Shown here: positions 59,453-64,000 of the stretch, piece by piece
Position numbering within the stretch: the stretch's first letter is position 1
Layout of the letters: every line of letters begins with the position of its first letter
DNA from: Paenibacillus urinalis
Lineage (GTDB): Bacteria > Bacillota > Bacilli > Paenibacillales > Paenibacillaceae
Assembly: GCF_028747985.1 (NCBI RefSeq)
Contig: NZ_CP118108.1
Span: 5,379,405-5,443,404, forward strand
Direction: 5' to 3'
DNA: 64,000 bases
Notes under the pieces: model-generated
What the model was told of the DNA's origin: nothing
Database searches by the model: none
What the model saw: the letters and a program-made list of their open reading frames with translations, nothing else
Program-made: the position numbers and the translations under genes

Positions 59453-60121
59453 ATGCGATATCCTGCTGCTTGGTTACAAGGAGAGTCTCTTGGTGAATAT
59501 ATTGTAAGCGAATTAAGACTGCAAATTATCGATGGCGCCATTCCGGTAGGAGAGGTTTTGTCCGAGAATCGAATCGCCACTCAATTTGGCAGCAGCCGTT
59601 CTCCCGTTAGAGATGCATTTAAAACGCTTTCAAATGAAGGCCTGCTTCGATTAGAACGGATGGGTGCAGTCGTGCTTGGTCTTAGTCAACGTGATATGGA
59701 TGAACTGTATGACGTTAGATACCTTATTGAAAGCTTTGTTCAGGAGCGATTATCGTCCGATTTGCCGGAGCAGCTGATTATGAAGCTGCAGCAGATCATT
59801 GATAAGATGGAGCTCTCGGCAAAACATAAGGATCATGTCGAATTTGCTTATCAAGACTTGAGTTTCCATGAAACAATCATTATAGAAGCAAACCACACTC
59901 GAATGCTGCATCTATGGAAGAGTATCCGGCAGATCATTATGACGGTTCTGCTGCTTACGACAGAGGAAGTTTTCTCGCATGGTCATGAGCGGATCGAAAC
60001 CGTGATTGAGAAGCACCGCAGACTTATACGTGGGCTCGAGTCTCGTGATTCTGAGGTTGTAGCGGATGAGGTTAAGCTTTATTTTGATGATTCACGGCAA
60101 ACTTTGCATAAAACCTTATGA
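59453..60121 (+). CDS. gntR: GntR-family transcriptional repressor of gluconate use
   Basis: A 222-residue FadR-subfamily regulator: winged helix (about 10-75, LGEYIVSELRLQIIDGAIPVGEVLSE, FGSSRSPVRDAFKTLSNEGLL) and a helical effector domain (about 90-215, LYDVRYLIESFVQERL, SFHETIIIEANHTRMLHLW). In Bacillus GntR is released from DNA by gluconate. Adjacent permease and kinase genes and two matching operators support that role. ATG at 59453 has GATAGGAG upstream. Confidence 0.9.
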   Translation: MRYPAAWLQGESLGEYIVSELRLQIIDGAIPVGEVLSENRIATQFGSSRSPVRDAFKTLSNEGLLRLERMGAVVLGLSQRDMDELYDVRYLIESFVQERLSSDLPEQLIMKLQQIIDKMELSAKHKDHVEFAYQDLSFHETIIIEANHTRMLHLWKSIRQIIMTVLLLTTEEVFSHGHERIETVIEKHRRLIRGLESRDSEVVADEVKLYFDDSRQTLHKTL

Positions 60122-60164
60122 TTTCTCTCCACAATAAGTACCGAGATATTCAAATTGAGAAATG

Positions 60165-60262
60165 TGCAAGCGCTGTACTTTCTCTTTTTCGCTCAAACTT
60201 GTCGACAAGTATACTCGTACTCGATAAGAAGACTTTTAAAATGCTTTTGTAAGCGTTTCTCG
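60165..60262 (+). promoter_or_regulatory. gntP control region: GntR operator plus cre-like sites
   Basis: AAACTTGTCGACAAGTAT at 60195-60212 matches the GntR operator at 15 of 18 positions. TGCAAGCGCTGTAC (60165-60178) and TGTAAGCGTTTCTC (60249-60262) resemble cre sites, with two or three mismatches each. The operator match is good; the cre calls are weak. Confidence 0.6.
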
Positions 60263-60315
60263 TTTACACAACTTAAGAATTTTACTTTAATTGGCTGCAA
60301 AGGAGATTTTGAATT

Positions 60316-61677
60316 ATGGATAGTATTTTTGGACTTAGTCATACGGCAACAATGCTGATATGGACATTAATTACGATAGTTTTTCTTATCGTATTGATCT
60401 CTAAATATAAATGGAATCCATTCGTCTCCCTGTTAATATCCGCCTTAATGCTTGGATTACTTACAGGAATGAACGCAGAAGATGTTATTGGTTCTATAAC
60501 TGGCGGGGTTGGCGGAACACTCGGAACGATAGCTATTGTTATTGGTCTTGGTACGATGCTCGGTAAAATGATGGCCGAGTCGGGCGGTGCTGAACGTATT
60601 GCTACAACACTAGTTAATCGGTTTGGTCAAAAACGTGTACACTGGGCAATGATGATCGTCGGTTTTATTGTCGGTATTCCTGTATTTTTTGAAGTAGGTC
60701 TTATCCTGCTTATCCCGATCGTCTTTACTGTCGCTCGAAAAACGGGATTGTCCATTATTAAGATTGGTATTCCAATTCTGGCTGGTCTCTCAACCGTGCA
60801 CGGTCTGGTGCCGCCGCATCCGGCTCCAATGATTGCAATCGATGCATTTGATGCAAACTTAGGTATGACCATCTTCTACAGTATCCTGGTTGGTTTGCCT
60901 ACTGCGATTATTGCAGGTCCTGTATTCGGTAATATTATTAGCAAAAGAGTACAAGTTGAGCCGCCTGCAGAGCTCGCTGAACAATTCTCATTGAAAAGCG
61001 AACGCGAACTCCCTGGCTTTGGTATCACGCTGCTAACGATTCTGCTTCCGGTTATTCTTATGCTTGCCGGTTCAGTAGCGATGATTGTAGACCCCGCAGG
61101 TTCAAATGGTCTAACCCATTTTCTTGAGTTTATCGGGGACGAAATTGTTGCACTTCTGATTTCTGTCGTCTTTGCACTGTTCTCTCTTGGATTTGCACGC
61201 GGCTTTAACAAGAGCGAAATTTCGAAGTTTACCAGCGAATGTCTGGCTCCTACAGCAAGCATTATTCTGATCATCGGCGGCGGCGGTGCATTTAAGCAAG
61301 TGCTGATCGACAGCGGCGTCGGTAATGCGATTGCTGAGCTTGCGACAAGCATTAATATCAACGTTATTCTGTTTGCATGGCTCGTAGCGGCTCTGATCCG
61401 GGTTGCAACCGGTTCTGCAACTGTTGCGATGACGACAGCAGCCGGCATTGTTGCTCCGGTTCTCGGAATGTCTCCAGATGTAAGTGTCGAGCTCGTCGTA
61501 CTGGCAACAGGTGCAGGATCTCTCTTCTTGTCCCATGTCAACGATGCCGGTTTCTGGATGATCAAAGAATTCTTTAATATGTCTGTATCCCAAACGTTAA
61601 AAACCTGGTCCGTTATGGAATGTATTCTTTCTGTAGTGGCACTGATTCTTATTTTGCTATTAAGCTTTGTCATCTAA
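60316..61677 (+). CDS. gntP: Gluconate permease GntP
   Basis: A 453-residue permease of the GntP family with about 12-14 hydrophobic segments. Visible family motifs are VGGTLGTIAIVIGLGTMLGKMMAESGGAERIA near 65-95, GIPVFFEVGLILLIPIVF near 115-135, and GLVPPHPAPMIAIDAF near 160-180. It takes up D-gluconate with protons. AAAGGAG lies ten bases before the ATG. Confidence 0.95.
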   Translation: MDSIFGLSHTATMLIWTLITIVFLIVLISKYKWNPFVSLLISALMLGLLTGMNAEDVIGSITGGVGGTLGTIAIVIGLGTMLGKMMAESGGAERIATTLVNRFGQKRVHWAMMIVGFIVGIPVFFEVGLILLIPIVFTVARKTGLSIIKIGIPILAGLSTVHGLVPPHPAPMIAIDAFDANLGMTIFYSILVGLPTAIIAGPVFGNIISKRVQVEPPAELAEQFSLKSERELPGFGITLLTILLPVILMLAGSVAMIVDPAGSNGLTHFLEFIGDEIVALLISVVFALFSLGFARGFNKSEISKFTSECLAPTASIILIIGGGGAFKQVLIDSGVGNAIAELATSININVILFAWLVAALIRVATGSATVAMTTAAGIVAPVLGMSPDVSVELVVLATGAGSLFLSHVNDAGFWMIKEFFNMSVSQTLKTWSVMECILSVVALILILLLSFVI

Positions 61678-61721
61678 AAACTCCATATAGTACACTGGAT
61701 ATATGTACACTTCAATGAGAA

Positions 61722-61763
61722 TTGCCTAACACGAAGCTGAACTGCTAGCTTCGTGTTAGGCAA
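61722..61763 (+). terminator. Strong 17-bp hairpin between gntP and gntK
   Basis: Perfect 17-bp stem (61722-61738 with 61747-61763), eight-base loop. There is no T run after it, so it is more likely a processing or stabilising structure, or a site for attenuation, than a plain terminator. Confidence 0.75.
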
Positions 61764-61855
61764 ATTGCGTTACCAATGAATCAATTTCATATTCACCTTA
61801 TTAATGATTTTATGAAATTGATTCCATTATATTTTAGAAAGAAGGCTCTTACGTA

Positions 61856-63403
61856 ATGAAATCATACATGCTAGGTATTGATATCGGGACAACGAGCACG
61901 AAATCTGTCCTGTTTGAAGAAAATGGACAAGTGGTTACAAAAGCAAGTGAGGAATACCCGCTTCACACCCCTGTTCCCGATGCAGCGGTTCAGGATCCGG
62001 AGCAAATCTTCCATGCCGTCATTCATACAGTTAAGGAAGTCATGAAGACTAGCGGCATTGCACCAGAGCAAGTGATGTTTGCTTCATTTAGTACAGCAAT
62101 GCATAGTATCATCGCGATGGATGCAGCAGGGAATCCCCTTACTCCATGCATCACCTGGGCAGATAATCGCAGTAACAAATGGTCTAGAAAATTAAAGGAT
62201 GAGCTGAACGGGCACGAGATCTATCGCCGCACCGGGACTCCAATTCATCCGATGTCCCCTCTGGCCAAGCTGCTATGGCTCAAACATGACCACAATGAGC
62301 TGTTTAATCAATCGGCCAAATTCATTTCGATCCGTGAATACGTTACGTTTAAGCTGTTCAATGAATATGTAGTCGATCATTCTATAGCCTCTGCAACAGG
62401 ACTGATGAATCTTGAACAGCTCAATTGGGATGAAGAAGCGCTGCAGATTGCGGGAATTACTTCAGAACGCTTGTCCAAGCTTGTACCTACTACCCATATT
62501 CTCGAAGGCTTAAATGAAAAGTATGCGGCAGAGATGGGCTTGTCCGCCTCCACTCCATTCGTTGTTGGTGCTACCGATGGTGTACTATCCAATCTCGGTG
62601 TAAATGCCATACGTCCTGGTGAAGTGGCAGCTACGATCGGGACAAGCGGAGCGATCCGCACCGTTGTAGACAAGCCGGTAACTGATCCAAAAGGGCGCAC
62701 ATTTTGCTACGCTCTGACAGAGAAGCATTGGGTTGTCGGCGGACCTGTCAATAATGGAGGCATGATCTTCCGCTGGGTTCGTGATGAAATGGCGGCCAGC
62801 GAGATAGAAACAGCCAAACGCCTCGGTATCAGCTCGTATGATGTACTTACCCGTATCGCTGCACGTGTCAGCCCTGGTGCGGACGGACTGCTCTTCCATC
62901 CATTCCTAGCTGGTGAGAGAGCCCCGCTATGGAATCCAGATGCCAGAGGCTCCTTCTTCGGACTTACACTGCACCATAAGAAGGAGCATATGATTCGTTC
63001 CGTACTTGAAGGCGTCATTTTTAACCTCTATACGGTTCTGCTTGCCATGAAGGAACAGATGGGTCAGCCAAGCCGCATCCTGGCTACAGGCGGATTTGCA
63101 CGCTCTCCACTGTGGCGTCAGATGATGGCCGATATCTTTGATCAGGAAGTCGTTGTACCTGAGAGCTTCGAGAGCTCATGCCTTGGAGCCGTTGTCCTCG
63201 GTCTCTATGCTACAGGACGCACAGATTCACTTGAGATCGTCTCAGAGATGGTGGGAACGACTCATGCCCACAAGCCGGATCAAAACCATGTAGCGATCTA
63301 TCAGGAGCTGCTTCCAATCTTTATCCGCATATCCCGTAAGCTGACCGAAGAGTATGAGGATATTGCGAAGTTCCAGCGAGAGCATATTACGGTAAGCGAA
63401 TAG
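61856..63403 (+). CDS. gntK: Gluconokinase (FGGY family)
   Basis: A 515-residue kinase that makes 6-phosphogluconate for the pentose phosphate pathway. The N-terminal phosphate loop is MLGIDIGTTSTKSVLF; ITWADNRSNKWSRKL near 98-112 and TDGVLSNLGVNA near 240 are conserved; the C-terminal FGGY-type signature is ILATGGFARSPLWRQMMADIF near 405-425. A 6-phosphogluconate dehydrogenase gene (gntZ in Bacillus) is not in the cassette. AGAAAGAAGG lies upstream of ATG 61856. Confidence 0.95.
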   Translation: MKSYMLGIDIGTTSTKSVLFEENGQVVTKASEEYPLHTPVPDAAVQDPEQIFHAVIHTVKEVMKTSGIAPEQVMFASFSTAMHSIIAMDAAGNPLTPCITWADNRSNKWSRKLKDELNGHEIYRRTGTPIHPMSPLAKLLWLKHDHNELFNQSAKFISIREYVTFKLFNEYVVDHSIASATGLMNLEQLNWDEEALQIAGITSERLSKLVPTTHILEGLNEKYAAEMGLSASTPFVVGATDGVLSNLGVNAIRPGEVAATIGTSGAIRTVVDKPVTDPKGRTFCYALTEKHWVVGGPVNNGGMIFRWVRDEMAASEIETAKRLGISSYDVLTRIAARVSPGADGLLFHPFLAGERAPLWNPDARGSFFGLTLHHKKEHMIRSVLEGVIFNLYTVLLAMKEQMGQPSRILATGGFARSPLWRQMMADIFDQEVVVPESFESSCLGAVVLGLYATGRTDSLEIVSEMVGTTHAHKPDQNHVAIYQELLPIFIRISRKLTEEYEDIAKFQREHITVSE

Positions 63404-63419
63404 ATTTAACATTTTGCAC

Positions 63420-63448
63420 AAAGAGCCGATCATAATGATCGGCTCTTT
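63420..63448 (+). terminator. Terminator of gntK
   Basis: Perfect 13-bp stem (63420-63432 with 63436-63448, arm AAAGAGCCGATCA), three-base loop, then TTG. It separates the cassette from dnaA. Confidence 0.9.
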
Positions 63449-63903
63449 TGCATACTCTAATCTCAATACGAATAATGAATCGTTATATAAACTGCCCGGC
63501 AATAATTACACCTCTCACACATATCCTCGAGAGTGATTTTCTTACTTCCCTTCGTTATCCACAGACTTAACTTCAGTAGAAGTACACAGACTGACTCCAA
63601 TTGTTCAACAGTTTTCTTCCTTGCTAGAGGACAAGCTGTGAATAATTATTATCGCCTTTTGGGCATTCTTGTCGAAAACTAAACAGATTATAAACAATAT
63701 ATAGTGTTGTGATTAAAAATTATACACAAGTTATTGAATTTGTGGATAAAATCCTGAGATCCGTTGAAATATAAGCTTTCTTTTGCTATGATTATATTAC
63801 TTTTGGATGTGAATATATGTTTTGATCCATAATATTATCAACAGCCTGTGGATAAAGTTGTGAACAATTTTGAGTTGTTCATTCTTTTTTTGTCTGAGGT
63901 CTT

Positions 63904-63932
63904 TTGGACACTGGGGATAAATTCTACATTAT
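63904..63932 (+). promoter_or_regulatory. Probable dnaA promoter
   Basis: TTGGAC (63904-63909) and CATTAT (63927-63932) are 17 bases apart. A near-consensus DnaA box TGGGGATAA lies in the spacer, in a position for autoregulation by DnaA. Confidence 0.5.
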
Positions 63933-63984
63933 AAATTTTATTTCGACATTCCGCTCATGGCTCTGGGCCACATTTGGACGATTA

Positions 63985-63993
63985 AAAGGAGTG
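63985..63993 (+). promoter_or_regulatory. Ribosome-binding site of dnaA (gene outside window)
   Basis: AAAGGAGTG seven bases before the window end. The dnaA start codon should be at or just after 64001; this is inferred from gene order and the DnaA boxes. Confidence 0.6.
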
Positions 63994-64000
63994 ACAGTCT

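Larger units (their letters stand above)
63451..64000. other. oriC: oriC-type region upstream of dnaA
   Basis: AT-rich, gene-free stretch with five exact DnaA boxes (TTATNCACA): 63555-63563 (plus), 63637-63645 (minus), 63720-63728 (plus), 63741-63749 (minus) and 63847-63855 (minus). Several one-mismatch boxes lie at 63688-63696, 63859-63867 and 63912-63920. AT-rich tracts lie between. The right half of the origin, beyond dnaA, is outside the window. Confidence 0.85.

Overview
The window reads as the origin-proximal chromosome of a spore-forming Firmicute, most likely Paenibacillus or a close relative. Three things point there: the order rpmH-rnpA-yidC/spoIIIJ-jag-mnmE-mnmG-rsmG-noc-soj-spo0J; a walRKHIJ-htrA locus; and an SLH-anchored galactanase with intermediate base composition. 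Almost all housekeeping genes lie on the minus strand, pointing away from an origin at the right edge, where dnaA should begin just past base 64000.

Layout. Bases 1-421 hold the start of an unknown gene. rlmH (594-1073), the CxxH/CxxC microprotein gene yyzF (10908-11075) and htrA (12674-13918) are normally close neighbours. Here they are separated by accessory cargo: a sigma factor with its membrane partner, a KinB-like kinase, a GH3 glycosidase and a GH53 galactanase with SLH domains (1.3-10.7 kb), then a SUKH protein and a small membrane protein (11.4-12.5 kb). Next come walJ, walI, walH, walK and walR (14.5-20.0 kb), a LysM/G5/M23 cell-wall hydrolase, purA with a PurR-type operator, dnaB (dnaC in Bacillus), rplI, gdpP, yybS, a MazG-like gene, a CBS protein, an LCP cell-wall ligase, an MFS exporter and a D,D-carboxypeptidase (to 34.7 kb). 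A complete oligopeptide ABC operon oppA-oppB-oppC-oppD-oppF fills 35.1-40.9 kb.

From 41.8 kb onward the minus-strand order is an M15 peptidase, rpsR, ssb, rpsF, tRNA-Ser(CGA), a DUF951 gene, an MscS channel, a DUF3343 gene, a DUF4446 gene, a class V aminotransferase, spo0J/parB, soj/parA, noc, rsmG, mnmG, mnmE, jag, yidC, rnpA and rpmH; yjzC and yyaC are on the plus strand. Two parS sites are visible, one inside parB and one forming the stem of the rsmG terminator.

Between rpmH and dnaA sits a plus-strand gluconate cassette gntR-gntP-gntK with two GntR-type operators. DnaA boxes lie on both sides of it, so the cassette appears to sit inside, or to have split, the rpmH-dnaA part of the replication origin.

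Most of the window is ordinary core genome. The points most worth a second look are the gnt cassette at the origin, the parS-terminator palindrome, a possible unannotated short gene at about 41.5 kb, and several operator-like or decayed stretches between genes. I did not find phage, transposase, CRISPR or a clear new defence system.
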